Source: Eimeria necatrix (lineage: Eukaryota > Apicomplexa > Conoidasida > Eucoccidiorida > Eimeriidae). From it: a DNA stretch of 45,539 bases. The number at the start of each line of letters is the position of its first letter. The first letter of the stretch is position 1. The stretch lies in the NCBI RefSeq assembly GCF_000499385.1, contig NW_013655201.1, positions 831 to 46,369 of the forward strand, written 5' to 3'. Shown here in pieces: positions 24,108 to 34,488 of the stretch. The notes below the pieces were generated by a model that searched no databases, was not told the DNA's origin, and worked only from the letters and a program-made list of their open reading frames with translations. A program made the position numbers and the translations under genes.

Positions 24108-24458
24108 GGGGGAAGCAGGCGCGCAGCTTACCTCAGGCACTAGTTCAGCAGCAGCAGTAGGGGCAGCGGTGGCTGGTGCTGCTGCTAAAGCGGCCAACGC
24201 ACCAGATGCCGCAGCAGCAGCAGCTTCCGCCGCTGCTGCTGCTGCTGCTGCTGCTACTCTGGAAGACGCGTCTGTGGGCTCGTCTTTGCTGCAGATGCTG
24301 CACCGCACTCCCCATTGGGCTCACGCTGCAGCAGCAGCCTCAGAAGCTGCTGCTGCAGCAACACCAACTGCAGCAGCAGGCAGCAGCCTTACCAGCAGCG
24401 GAGCGGATGCAAAGGACCCCCTCGAGCCCCCCGGTCTAGTTCGTCAAACGCCCGAGAG

Positions 24459-24500
<42 letters not shown>

Positions 24501-26962
24501 AAGCGGAGGCACCCGACTGAGCTTCCGGCTGCACAAAAGTCCTGCTGCTGCCTTCCACATCCGCCGCTGCAAAGCTCTGCTGATGGAGCAGCTCGAAGAA
24601 GGAGAAGAACTGGTGCTGCCGCCTGAGTGGCAGCAGCAGCTGCAAGCAGCACACACGCCGCAGCATGCTGCTGTTGCTGCTGCCAGGCAGCAGCAGCTGC
24701 AGCACCAGCAGCAGCAGCAGCAGCAGCAACGCCAGCACGAGCACCAGCAGCAACACCAGCAGCAACACCAGCAGCAACACCAGCAGCAGCACCAGCAACA
24801 GCACCAGCAGCAACACCAGCAGCAGCACCAGCAACAGCAAGCGCAGCAGCACGCGCAGCAGCACCAGCAACAGCACCCGCAGCAGCACCAGCAGCAGCAC
24901 CAGCAACAGCACCCGCAGCAGCACACGCAGCAGCTCCAGCAACAGCACCCGCAGCAGCACCAGCAGCAGCACCAGCAGCAGCACCCGCAGCAGCACGCGC
25001 AGCAGCACCCGCAGCAGCACGCGCAGCAGCACGCGCAGCAGCAGCAGCAACAGCACTCGCAGCAGCACCAGCAGCAACAGCTGTCCTCTCGCAACCCACC
25101 GGCTAACTGGGGATCGGAAGCTGCTGCTTCGCAGCAGCGCTTGTGGCAGCAGGCGCTGCAGCACCAACCCCTGCAGCAGCAGCCCCTGCAGCAGCAGCCC
25201 CTGCAGCAGCAGCCGCTGCAGGAGCAGCCCCTGCAGCATCACCACCACCAGCAGCACCACCAGCAGCACCAGCAGGAGCAGCAGCAGCAACCACATAAAC
25301 GACAACTGCAGCAGCAGCAAATGCGCCAACAGCACCCGCAGCAGCGCCAACAGCACCAGCTGCAGCAGCTGCAGCCGCACTACCAGCAGGCGCAGCAGCG
25401 GCACTCACAGGGGCAGCAGCAGCACCTGCAGCAGCAGCTACTCCAGCAGCAGCAGCAGCAGCAGCAGCAAAAGGTGCATTCATGGCAGCAGCGAGAACAA
25501 CCCATTGGCCAGCTCCTCCTTGAGATCCCTCCCCCTCCAGGCCTCCAGCAGCTGCAGCAGCAGCGGCTGCTGCTGCCACACACTGCAGCAGCAGCAGACA
25601 CCCCGCAGCTCCCCTCAGCCCCCGCTAGTGCTCCTCCTGCAGTAACTGCTGCTGCTGCTGCTTCTTCCTCACCTGCTGCGCTGCTTTCATCTTCTTGGTA
25701 TCGACGACCTGCGCAACAGCAGCAGCAGGTGCTGCTGCCGAATCCCCTGCCGCAGCAGCAACTTCAGCTTCAGCAGCATCAGCAGCCGAGGCAACAGCAG
25801 CGGAACCAGCAGGTGCAGCTGCATGCGCATCAGCAGCAGCAGCCGCTGCAGCAGCAGCAGCAGCTGCAGCAGCAGCAGCCGCTGCAGCAGCAGCAGCAGC
25901 TGCAGCAGCAGCAGCTGCAGCAGCGGCAGCAGCTACAGCAGCAACAGCTACAGCAGCAGCAACTGCAGCAGCCGCAGCTGCAGCAGCAGCAGCTGCAGTC
26001 GCAACAGCAGCAATACGATGAACCCAGTGGGAGGCTGCAGCAAGCCCCAAGACCTCCCTGGAGATCAGTGCAGCTACCCTTGCCGCCGAATCAACTGCTT
26101 GACCAACAAAGAGCAGCAGCAGCAGTAGCAGCAGCAGCAGCAGCTGCTGCTGCTGCTGCTAACGTTGCTAGGGAACACAGTAGTTCGTCACTTCTCCCAG
26201 TGCCGCCGCCGCCGCCTGCTGCGTTCTCAGCAGCAGCAGCCCCGCAGTTTGCTGCCTTTCGAAGCAGTGTGGGGTCAGAGCAGCAGCAGCAGCTGCAGCA
26301 GCAGCAGCTGCAGCAGCAGCAGCTGCAGCAGCAGCAGCTGGAGCCGAACAAGCAGCAGCTGCAGCCTGGCAAGCAGCAGCCGGATCTCGGGCCGCTGCTG
26401 GAGAAGGGCCGCTCGCTGCTGCTGCAGCTTGCTGCAGATGCGGGAGCTGAGGGTGAAGCTTTTCTTAGAGACTTTTGCCGGTTCTGGGGAAGCAAGAGCA
26501 GCAGCAGCAGCAGCAACAAAGACAGCAGCAGCAGCAGCAACAACGGCGTCCCCTCTGCTGCTCAGTCGAAGCAGCTGCGCGGCAGAGACGCTGGCAACCG
26601 GAGTTTGTGCAGCAGCAGCAGCAGCAGGCACAGCAGCGGCAGCAGCAGGCACAGCAGCAGCAACAGCAGCACAGACAGCAGCAGCAGTACACGCAGCAGC
26701 AGCAGCAGCACAGCCGGCTCCAGATCTAAACGCAGAGGCAGCAGCAGGCGGCACAGCAGCAAGTGGGCACCTGCACGCTTCGCCAGACACGGCCGCAGCA
26801 GCAGGAAGCAAAGCCTCTCAAAGAAAAGAAGCAGCAGCAGCAGCAGCAGCAGCAAAATCCACCACGCCAAACGCGTAGAAGCTGACAAGGGCCGGCGCAG
26901 CAGCTTTGTTGCATCTCGCCGGAAGCATCGACGCGGCAGCAGGGACAGCAGCAGCGGCAAGA

Positions 26963-26995
<33 letters not shown>

Positions 26996-27658
26996 AACAC
27001 CGCAGCAGCAGCAGCAGCAGCAGCAGACACGGCAAACGACGTTCTTTCCGTGCCAAGGATCGACGCCGACGCAGCTTGCGAGACCGCCGTAGGGAGCTTC
27101 GACAGCAGCAACACAAGCAGCAGCAGCAGCAGCAGCAGCAGCTGCAGCTGCCGCTTCCTAAGCTACCCAGGAGACATAAGGATTTGCTGTCGTATCCGCA
27201 GCAGCAGCAGCAGGCGCTTCAGCAGCAGCAGCGCCAACTGCTGCTGCAGCAGCTGCTGCCGCGGCCACTTCCAAGAGCTGCAGGGCCCTGGACTTCCCCT
27301 GGAGCAGCAGCACAGCTGTTTGCGACTTTGCCAGAAGCAGCAGCAGCGCATTCTTCGCCCACTGCAGCAGCAGCAGCAGCAGCTGCTGCTGCTGCTGCTA
27401 CACGAGGCTCGCCGATCAGCTTCGGCCCCACAGGCGCCCAATGGAGCTCTCACGCTGCGCGGAGGGCCCCTGAGCAGCAGCAAAACGCCGACAGCAGCAG
27501 CAGCAGCAGCAGCAGCAGCATTAGAAACGAACTGAAAAGAGGCAAGAGACTCAAGAGGCCCTCTAAAAGCCGCAGTGTCTCTCGAGCTGCTGACAAGAGG
27601 AGGAAGCTGCAGCACTATAAGAAGCCGAAGCAGCGGAGGCAGTCGCGCCGGCGGTTGC

Positions 27659-27689
<31 letters not shown>

Positions 27690-27824
27690 CAGCAGCAGCA
27701 GCAGCGAGGAACACAGCGCCAGCAGATACAGCAAGAGGACAGCCAAACGGCCCCTGACTGGCGAGGCCTCTCGGCGGCTCATCAGACACAGCAGCAGCAA
27801 CTCTGGCAGTAGGGTTTTGAAAAA

Positions 27825-27874
<50 letters not shown>

Positions 27875-28453
27875 GAAGCAGCAGCAGCAGCAGTAGCAGC
27901 AGCAGCAGCACCAGCAACAGCAGGTCCCCTCGTCCCCTTGCTGCGTCGCAAATGAAGCAGCACTTTGACCGCCGCAGCTCGATCTCAAGCAGCCGCAGCA
28001 GCGCCACCAGCAGCAGCAAAAGCCCCATGCTCAGCAGCAGCAGCAGCAGCAGCAACGCTTTAGATAGGTATAGCAAGGCTGGGGGGCTTGAGCAGCTGCA
28101 GCAGCAAAGGCTTCGGCAACTTCTGCAGCTCCGACGCCAGCAGCAGCAGCAGCAAGAGAGGGAGCAGCAAGAAAGGCAGAGGGACCCGAAGCAGCAGCAG
28201 CAGCAGCAGCAACGCCATCACCACCTGACCCTGGAGTACCAGCAGCCAGCTGCTGCGCTGCAGCAGCTTGCAGTCCCAGAGCTGCTGCTGCAGCAAAGCC
28301 AGCCGCACCTTCACCTGCAGCAGCTGCAGCGGCAGAATGGAGGCATTCAGCAGCTGCGGCAGCAGCACCAGCTGCAGCAGCAGCTCCAGCAGCAGCAGCA
28401 GCTCCAGCAGCAGCAGCAACTCCAGCAGCAGCAGCAGCTCCAGCAGCAGCAGC

Positions 28454-28489
<36 letters not shown>

Positions 28490-29018
28490 TGCAGCATTTG
28501 GTTGAACGGATGGGGAGGCTCCGGAGGGAGAAAATTCGGCAGAGGTGGCAGCAGCGCATCGGCAGGTCTTCTGAGGACTCTGCCGCAGCAGCAGCAGCAG
28601 CTGCTGCTGCTGCACCTGTTGCGGCTGCTGCTGCTGCTTCGCCGGGTGCTTCCCCGCCCCCAACAGCAGCAAGAATGACACCTGCTGCTGCTGCTGCTGC
28701 TCCTCTTGCTGCTCGCCCTGCTGCTGCCAATGCTGCTGGCTGCCCTGTGGGGCCCCGAGGAAGCAGCCCAGAAGCAGCAATTAAGGAGGAGGCACAAGCT
28801 TTTGACACTGCTGCTGCTGCTGCTGCTGCTGCTGCAGGCGCTGCAGCGCTTCCAGTGTGCCCCATGGCAGCTGCCGCTGCTGCGTCTGATGCTGCTGCTG
28901 CTGCTGCAGCAGCAGCAGCAGATGCTGTCACTGAAGTGGATGAGATGCTGGCGTACTTTGATGCCTTGCAAAGAGCAGGCCTCATTCCAGGAGCTCAAGA
29001 GCCCATCATAGAGCAGCC

Positions 29019-29052
<34 letters not shown>

Positions 29053-29337
29053 GCTTCCGCGTACTCCCCAGATGATGTTGTCTTGCCCTTGGCGCTGCAG
29101 CAGCCGGAAGCAGGACATGAGGGGCTGCAGCAAAAAGAAGAGCCGCTGCAGCGGGCAGGCGTTGAGCGTGCAGAAGAGCCAGCAGCAGCAGCAGCAGAAG
29201 CTGCTGCTGCTGTTGCTGCTGCTGCTAATATTCCAGCAAGCCGCGGCAGCCCAGGAGCAGCAGATTCCGCAGCAGAGGCAGCATCGCTTCAAAGTGACAG
29301 CGAAGGCCACTCGAGCTCAGGTAACGAAGGCGAGAGA

Positions 29338-29379
<42 letters not shown>

Positions 29380-29685
29380 CCAGAGGCTCTGCTGCCAGCC
29401 CTGCGTCCGACAGACGCTGCTGCTGCTGCTGCTGCTGCACCCAGGGTGCCGTCAGCCATTCCGGCAGCGACTCCCCAAGGTGACAGCCTCTCCCGCAGCT
29501 CCTACAAGGAGAGCAGTAGCAGCAGCAGCAGCGGCAGCAGCATTGGCAGCAGCAGCAGCAGCAGCAGCAGCGGCAGCAGCAGCAGCAGCAGCAGCGGCTT
29601 TGGGCTGCTTGAGGCCCCCCCCACAAAGCCGACGGGGTTTTTGCGGATGCTGCGTGGCCTCAAAGAAAGAGCAGGTCGCTGTTGA
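19497..29685 (+). CDS. Giant Kelch-like protein with very long Ala/Gln/Ser low-complexity tail, two exons, about 3315 aa
   Basis: The exons are 19497-21241 and 21483-29685. The donor (ATGGG followed by GTAGGG) and acceptor (CTGTGCAG) join in phase 2 and restore one frame. Kelch-type beta-propeller signatures appear in order: FILLFGGQWRDSLGRW (about residue 360), TWVEL followed by ELLLVNGG (about 485), SFFLFGGVDAEGCALTDLW (about 596), WKQLHLDPGEVPRPP (about 650) and LLLLVCGGFK (about 844). These blades are separated by CAG-encoded runs. The remaining 2400 residues alternate poly-Ser, poly-Ala and poly-Gln. They include an HQQQ repeat (about 1665-1781), basic Ser/Arg-rich segments (about 2250-2460 and 2600-2780) and short conserved-looking islands such as EVDEMLAYFDALQRAGLIPG, with a basic end KPTGFLRMLRGLKERAGRC. 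Kelch propellers usually bind partner proteins; the partner here is unknown. A Cys run in exon 1 (about 20004-20030) hints at a further unrecognised intron. The start ATG is the first in frame. Confidence 0.62.
23005..23076. repeat. 12 bp coding minisatellite encoding Ser-Ala-Ala-Ala
   Basis: The unit AGTGCTGCAGCA is repeated about six times and keeps the reading frame of the giant Kelch-like gene, giving SAAA repeats. Degenerate copies continue to about 23280. Confidence 0.8.
24728..25080. repeat. 12/15 bp coding minisatellite encoding His-Gln-rich repeats
   Basis: Units of CACCAGCAGCAA and variants (CACCAGCAACAG, CACCCGCAGCAG, CACGCGCAGCAG) run for about 350 bp in the frame of the giant gene. 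They give HQQQ, HPQQ and HAQQ repeats with a His about every fourth residue. Confidence 0.85.
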
Positions 29686-29699
29686 CTTTTGTTAACGGA

Positions 29700-30560
29700 C
29701 TTTGTAGTGCATGCATGCACAAGTGCATGCATGCATTTGCAGTGCATGCATGCGTATTGCATGCATGCATTAGTGCATGCATGCATTAGTGCATGCATGC
29801 ATTAGTGCATGCATGCATTAGTGCATGCATGCATCAGTGCATGCATGCACTAATGCATGCATGCATCAGTGCATGCATGCATTAGTGCATGCATGCATCA
29901 GTGCATGCATGCACTAATGCATGCATGCATCAGTGCATGCATGCATTAGTGCATGCATGCATCAGTGCATGCATGCATTAGTGCATGCATGCACTAATGC
30001 ATGCATGCATCAGTGCATGCATGCATTAGTGCATGCATGCATCAGTGCATGCATGCATTAGTGCATGCATGCATTAGTGCATGCATGCATTAGTGCATGC
30101 ATGCAGCCCTAAGGGCCCTGCAGCGGCGAGCCGCGGCCTCAAACTGCGCCCCAGCAGTGCATGCAAGCAACACGGCATGCAACTGTGCATGCATGCATGC
30201 ATGCACGCAACTATGCATGCATGCATGCATTTCTGCATGTATATATGCATGCGTGCATGCATGCATGCACTTGTGCATGCGTGCATGCATGCATGCACTT
30301 GTGCATGCGTGCATGCATGCATGCATGCATGCATGCATGCATGCGTTTTTGCGTTGAGGTGCCAGTAGGCGGCTTCGTAGCCGAAGGAGCATGCATGCAT
30401 GCATGCATGCATGCATGCATGCATGCATGCTCCTTCGCGTGCGTGCATGCATGCATGCATGCATGCATGCGGAAGTGCATGCATAAGTGCATGCACGCCC
30501 CTAGTTATTAGTGCATGCATGCATGCATGCATGCATGCATGCACGCATGCATGCATGCAT
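29700..30560. repeat. TGCATGCA palindromic satellite array
   Basis: Starting 15 bp after the stop codon of the giant gene, GTGCATGCATGCATTA and GTGCATGCATGCATCA units of about 16 bp alternate to about 30105. After a 40-50 bp unique break (GCCCTAAGGGCCCTGCAGCGG) the array continues as longer pure (TGCA)n runs to about 30560. TGCATGCA is self-complementary. Overlapping open frames rich in Met-His-Ala-Cys are a by-product of the repeat. Confidence 0.95.
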
Positions 30561-30796
30561 GCATGCAGCGAGTAGTGCATGCAGCTGTGAATTGAAAAGG
30601 GCCCCAAAAAGCCGCCCGGTTTGCCAGATCTTTTCTCTTGAATTTCCCTTGAGATGAAATGCTGTTTTATGATATTTATTTAATTCAACTTTCCAGAAAA
30701 GCTGCTGCTGCAGCAAATGTGCTGCAGCAAATCTGCCTTTTCTTTATTTAAAGACGCACTGCAGCAGCAGCTGCAGCTTTTAAGAGTACCCAAGGT

Positions 30797-31081
30797 GCAG
30801 CAAGCTGCAGCTAGCTGCAGCGGCCATCTGCAGCAGCTAGCAGCAACAGCTAGCTGCAGCGGCTAGCTGCAGCAGCTAGCAGCAACAGCTAGCTGCAGCG
30901 GCTAGCTGCAGCAGCTAGCAACAGCAGCTCGCTGCAGCGGCGGGCTGCCAGCAGCAGCTAGCAGCAGCAGCTAGCAGCAGCAGCTAGCAGCAGCAGCTAG
31001 CAGCAGCAGCTAGCAGCAGCAGCTAGTGGCAGCAGCCGGCAGCAGCAGCTAGTAGCAGCAGCAGCAGCTAGCAGCAGCAGC
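30797..31081. repeat. CAGCTAG / GCTAGCTGCAG array
   Basis: Units such as AGCTAGCTGCAGCGGC and AGCAGCAGCTAGC repeat with variation. The array mixes the CAG motif with the palindromic GCTAGC motif that dominates the satellite at 41.5-42.8 kb. Confidence 0.85.
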
Positions 31082-31167
31082 TGTGGGGTCTCGGCTCCCC
31101 AGCAACAGATACGCAGCTAGCTGCCCCACACTTCACTTCTTTTCCCCCTTTTTCACTGTCCGGGTGC

Positions 31168-31229
31168 TTTTAGGGTTTAGGGTTTAAGGGTTTAGGGTTT
31201 AGGGCTTGGGGGTTAGGGTTTAGGGTTTG
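31168..31229. repeat. Interstitial telomere-like repeat, TTTAGGG block
   Basis: About eight units of TTTAGGG occur with small variants (TTTAAGGG, GCTTGGGGG). The G-rich strand is on +, the opposite orientation to the block at 18456. Confidence 0.9.
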
Positions 31230-31396
31230 CTGCTGCTTTGGCGGGTATACAGATCAAAGTGAAGGAGGCAGAGGTGCAGCAGCAGCAGAAAATAAATAAA
31301 TTTATTTTTTTATTTGCAATTTTGCTGCAGTGCAGCAAGACAAGTAAATCTGGGAAACCTGCACTGCGTGCAGCGCCTTGCTGCTCCCTGCTGCAG

Positions 31397-31418
31397 CACA
31401 GCAGCAGCAGCAGCAGCA

Positions 31419-31449
<31 letters not shown>
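31397..31449. repeat. (CAG)n(CTG)n inverted repeat
   Basis: A CAG run of about seven units is followed immediately by a CTG run of about nine units, giving a perfect hairpin-forming sequence with essentially no loop. Confidence 0.85.
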
Positions 31450-31450
<1 letters not shown>

Positions 31451-32374
31451 GCTGTTTCCGTCTAAAAAAAGTGCTTAACTCGGACTTTAATGAGTCCTAA
31501 CACCTCAGTTGGGGGTGTCTGTACAGCTGAGCTGCTGGGAAAGGGAGCCCGTGCAGCAGCAGCAGCAGCAGCAGTCCACTGCGGCTGCTGCTGCTGGTCC
31601 CGCAGCAGCGGCAGCAGCAGCAGCAGCAGCTGCGCGTGCAGGAGGGCGAAAGACAAGAAGAGGAGGTGCCTGCGTCTCTCCTTTGGCGAACTTTAGGTTT
31701 AATAATGCATTTATTGACAGAGAAATGCTTTATTTAGAGATTTAATGGTTTAATTTTGCTGGGCAGCCCACCGCTCTCGGGCTCTGCTGCTCCGTTGTCT
31801 CACGAGCGGCCTGTGCTCCCTCGATGCAGGGTGCTGCTGCTGTCTAGTTTGCGAGTTTATTTTTGTTTTTTGATTTGTTTTAATTATTATTTCCAAATTA
31901 ATTTAGATAAATCCAAAAGGGGCGTTTGGGAGGCGCCGCGGCAGCTGAGTCGGCGCCGCGTTCTCGTGCTTTGCTCCGCAGCGCGCTGGCTTCGGACTTC
32001 TTCTTTTCTTCTCCAGTTTTTCTCTTTTTTTCCTTCTTTTCTCGTCAACTGCTTTATTAAATACCTTTTGGAGGCGCGCAGCTGTTAGTTGCTGCTGTTT
32101 TGGGCGGTCTCGGCTGCTGCTGCAGCGGCATCGAAGAGCAGCAGGGGGTGCTGCTGCTCTGCTGCTGCGTCTCAGAGTGTGCTTGTCCCACTTTTCGTGT
32201 TTTTTCGCTTTTTACTTTTCTCCTTTTTAAACCCCCGACAGGAAGTGCCGAGGAGGCTTTGTTTGGCGCTTTTGCTTCCTCTTGCTGCGCTGCTGCTGCA
32301 CCAGGTGTGCTGCTGCTGCTGCTGCTGCTGCTGCTGCAGCCGCCGCAGCTGCTGCAGGTCCTGCGCGGGAACCA

Positions 32375-32388
32375 GGTGTACGTACACC
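32375..32388. promoter_or_regulatory. GGTGTACGTACACC palindrome, copy 1
   Basis: This is a perfect 14 bp palindrome just upstream of the ATG at 32431. An identical copy lies at 45148-45161 and a one-base variant at 33602-33615. Its function is unknown. Confidence 0.5.
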
Positions 32389-32430
32389 CCAGAAAAGCCC
32401 TCCTTCTCCCCCACTCCACTGGGACAGCAA

Positions 32431-32935
32431 ATGGCATTTAATAATAAATCATTTAATAAAAAAGCTGCTGGCCGTCCGCGGGCCAGAGTGCTGCGCAGCT
32501 CCTCGACTTCTTCGTCTGTGGGCTTCATAGACGTGGCTTACGCAGACTCTGCAGCAGCAGCAGCAGAGGCGGAAGCAGCAGCAGCAGCAGCAGCAGCAGC
32601 AGTGGCGGACGCGGACTGCAGCTTCGAAATTGACCTCTTCGACGGGGTAGAGGGCCCCCACGAGGGGCCCCCAGCAGCAGGGGGCCCCCTGGGGGCCCCC
32701 AGCAGCAGCAGCAGCAGCAGCAGACCAGCTCTGGCTTTTCGTTTTGCTCTGAGGGATATTTTCTGGGGCAGCCCGGCGGGGTGTGGGGAGGCTAAGCTGA
32801 GCAGCAGCAGCAGCAGCTGCTGCTGCTGCTGCAGCAGCAGCACGGACTGCAGCAGCACCAGCAGCGCGCTGCCGCCGCAGCAGGACACGCCGGGCGAGGG
32901 GCCCAGGGGGGGCCCCCTGTGCAGCACTTCCCGGT

Positions 32936-32975
<40 letters not shown>

Positions 32976-33197
32976 GCAGCCCAAGGTCGAGGAGCAGCGG
33001 CTGCTGCCGTGGGTGCGCTCCCCCTGGCGCTGGCTGTGGGCTGCTGCTGTGCTGCTGCTGCTGCTGAACTTTGCTGCTGCTGCTCTCAGCCAGCTGGCCT
33101 TCAGCAGCTTGCTGAGCTTCGAGGCTGCTGGGCGTGGCGCAGCAGCAGCAGCAGCAGCAGAGCCCTGCAGCGGGGACTCGTGTGGGGTTGAGGCCCC

Positions 33198-33232
<35 letters not shown>

Positions 33233-33426
33233 TGCCGGCCCAAATTGCATGTGACGTCTTGTGCGGGCTGCTGCTGCTGGGCAGCTGCCTCCGCTGGCTG
33301 CTGCTGCAGCGGAAGCTGCGAGCAGCAGTGCTGCTGCGCTTTGTGGGGTGTCTCTTGATGGGTTTGCTGCTGCGGCTGCTGCTGGGTTCGGCCCTGCTTC
33401 AGGTGTACAGACAGCAGGGGCTGTGG

Positions 33427-33460
<34 letters not shown>

Positions 33461-33524
33461 CGGAGGGCGGGAGAGTTGAGTTCAGTGTGCGGCTGCTGCT
33501 GGGACTCTCTTTGCCAGCAGCAGA

Positions 33525-33557
<33 letters not shown>

Positions 33558-33918
33558 TCCCAGTTACGGGCGTTTGCTGCTGTCGCAGCTGTTTGTGTTC
33601 TGGTGTATGTACACCTGGGCAGCGCCGCTGCTGCTGCTGCTGCCAGGGGCTGTGTTTGTTTCGATTTGTGTCTGTGGGGTGTTGGCAGCAAATATGATGC
33701 TTTTCGACTGTCTTCTTTCTCTTCTTGTTGCAGCAGTTTGCTGCTGCTGCTACCATTTGCTGCTGGACGCAGCAGCAAGAAGCCTTCACCGGCGGCTGCG
33801 CGCTGAGCTGCGCACGAAGGAGTTCCTGCTGCAGCAGGAGCAGCAGCAGGAGCAGCAGCAGCAAATCGTGGTGCTGCAGCACCGGACGAAGCAGAAGCAC
33901 AAGCACAAGCAGTACGTC

Positions 33919-33970
<52 letters not shown>

Positions 33971-34099
33971 GCCTCCCTGGGGGCTTCTTTGCAAGTCCTT
34001 TTTGCTTCTTCTTTTCAAACTTTGTTTGCCGATTGGAGCTGCTGGAGGAAAGAGTGCGGCATTCGCTGCGGGGCAGCGGGCTGCCTGTGGCGCTGCAGC

Positions 34100-34150
<51 letters not shown>

Positions 34151-34246
34151 CAGCACGGCGGCGGGACACGGCGGAGGTGGAGCTGCAGCACCTGGAGGAG
34201 GGCAGCGGGCTGCCAGTGGCCACGCGGCTGGGCTCGGCCGAAGCAG

Positions 34247-34296
<50 letters not shown>

Positions 34297-34488
34297 GGGG
34301 AGGAGCAGCAGCCCGCCGTGGACGACTTGTTTCTGTGGCAGGCCATTTGTGAGTGCTGCTTCCCCCAGGGGCCGCGCAGCAGCAGAATTCCAGCAGCAGC
34401 AAAAAGCACTTTGAGCTGCATGGGAGGGAAGGGGGCAGCAGCAGGAGGCTCGGCAGCAGCAGCAGCAGCAGCAGCAGCAGAGCCGTAG
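32431..34488 (+). CDS. Probable multi-pass membrane protein, about 685 aa, unidentified
   Basis: I chose the ATG at 32431 because the open frame upstream of it is CTG-derived low complexity with acceptor-like pyrimidine tracts; further 5' exons are possible. The first 190 residues are polar with Ala/Ser runs and the segment FEIDLFDGVEG. Hydrophobic segments not made only of repeat follow: WRWLWAAAVLLLLLNF (about 199), VLCGLLLLGSCLRWLLL (about 275), LLRFVGCLLMGLLLRLLLG (about 302), and a strong pair or triple from about 378 to 448 including LLLSQLFVFWCMYTWAAP and GAVFVSICVCGVLAANMM. A charged helix then begins with LHRRLRAELRTKEFLLQQEQ and leads to more Ala/Ser runs. The arrangement of several membrane helices followed by a cytosolic helix resembles membrane-anchored signalling enzymes, but no catalytic domain is visible before the stop at 34486-34488. 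Downstream exons could exist. The family is not recognised. Confidence 0.5.

Larger units (their letters stand above)
29686..32430. other. Repeat-dominated intergenic region
   Basis: This region holds four repeat blocks: the TGCATGCA array, a CAGCTAG array (30797-31081), a TTTAGGG block (31168-31229) and a CAG-CTG hairpin (31397-31449). Between them lie T-rich stretches. Two short open frames (31490-31696 and 31756-32088) have no supporting features. The stretch 31690-32260 is T-rich with AATAAA-like and pyrimidine tracts and may be the leader or a 5' intron of the membrane-protein gene. Confidence 0.5.

Noticed and set aside
24389..25404. Minus-strand frames opposite the HQQQ repeat, rich in Leu/Val, Ala/Gly or Cys
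   Set aside because: Direct complement of the coding minisatellite with no independent features.
30074..30607. Frames on both strands giving Met-His-Ala-Cys repeats in the TGCATGCA array
   Set aside because: Pure translation of a 4 bp palindromic repeat; identical composition in several frames.
29700..31240. The combined arrays as a true chromosome end
   Set aside because: The TTTAGGG block is only about 60 bp, is degenerate, and unique and coding DNA continues on both sides, so it is interstitial.
32449..33906. Long open frame on the minus strand opposite the membrane-protein gene (485 codons)
   Set aside because: It consists of the complement of CTG/CAG runs and has no coherent non-repeat segments; the plus-strand frame shows mixed-codon hydrophobic helices instead.
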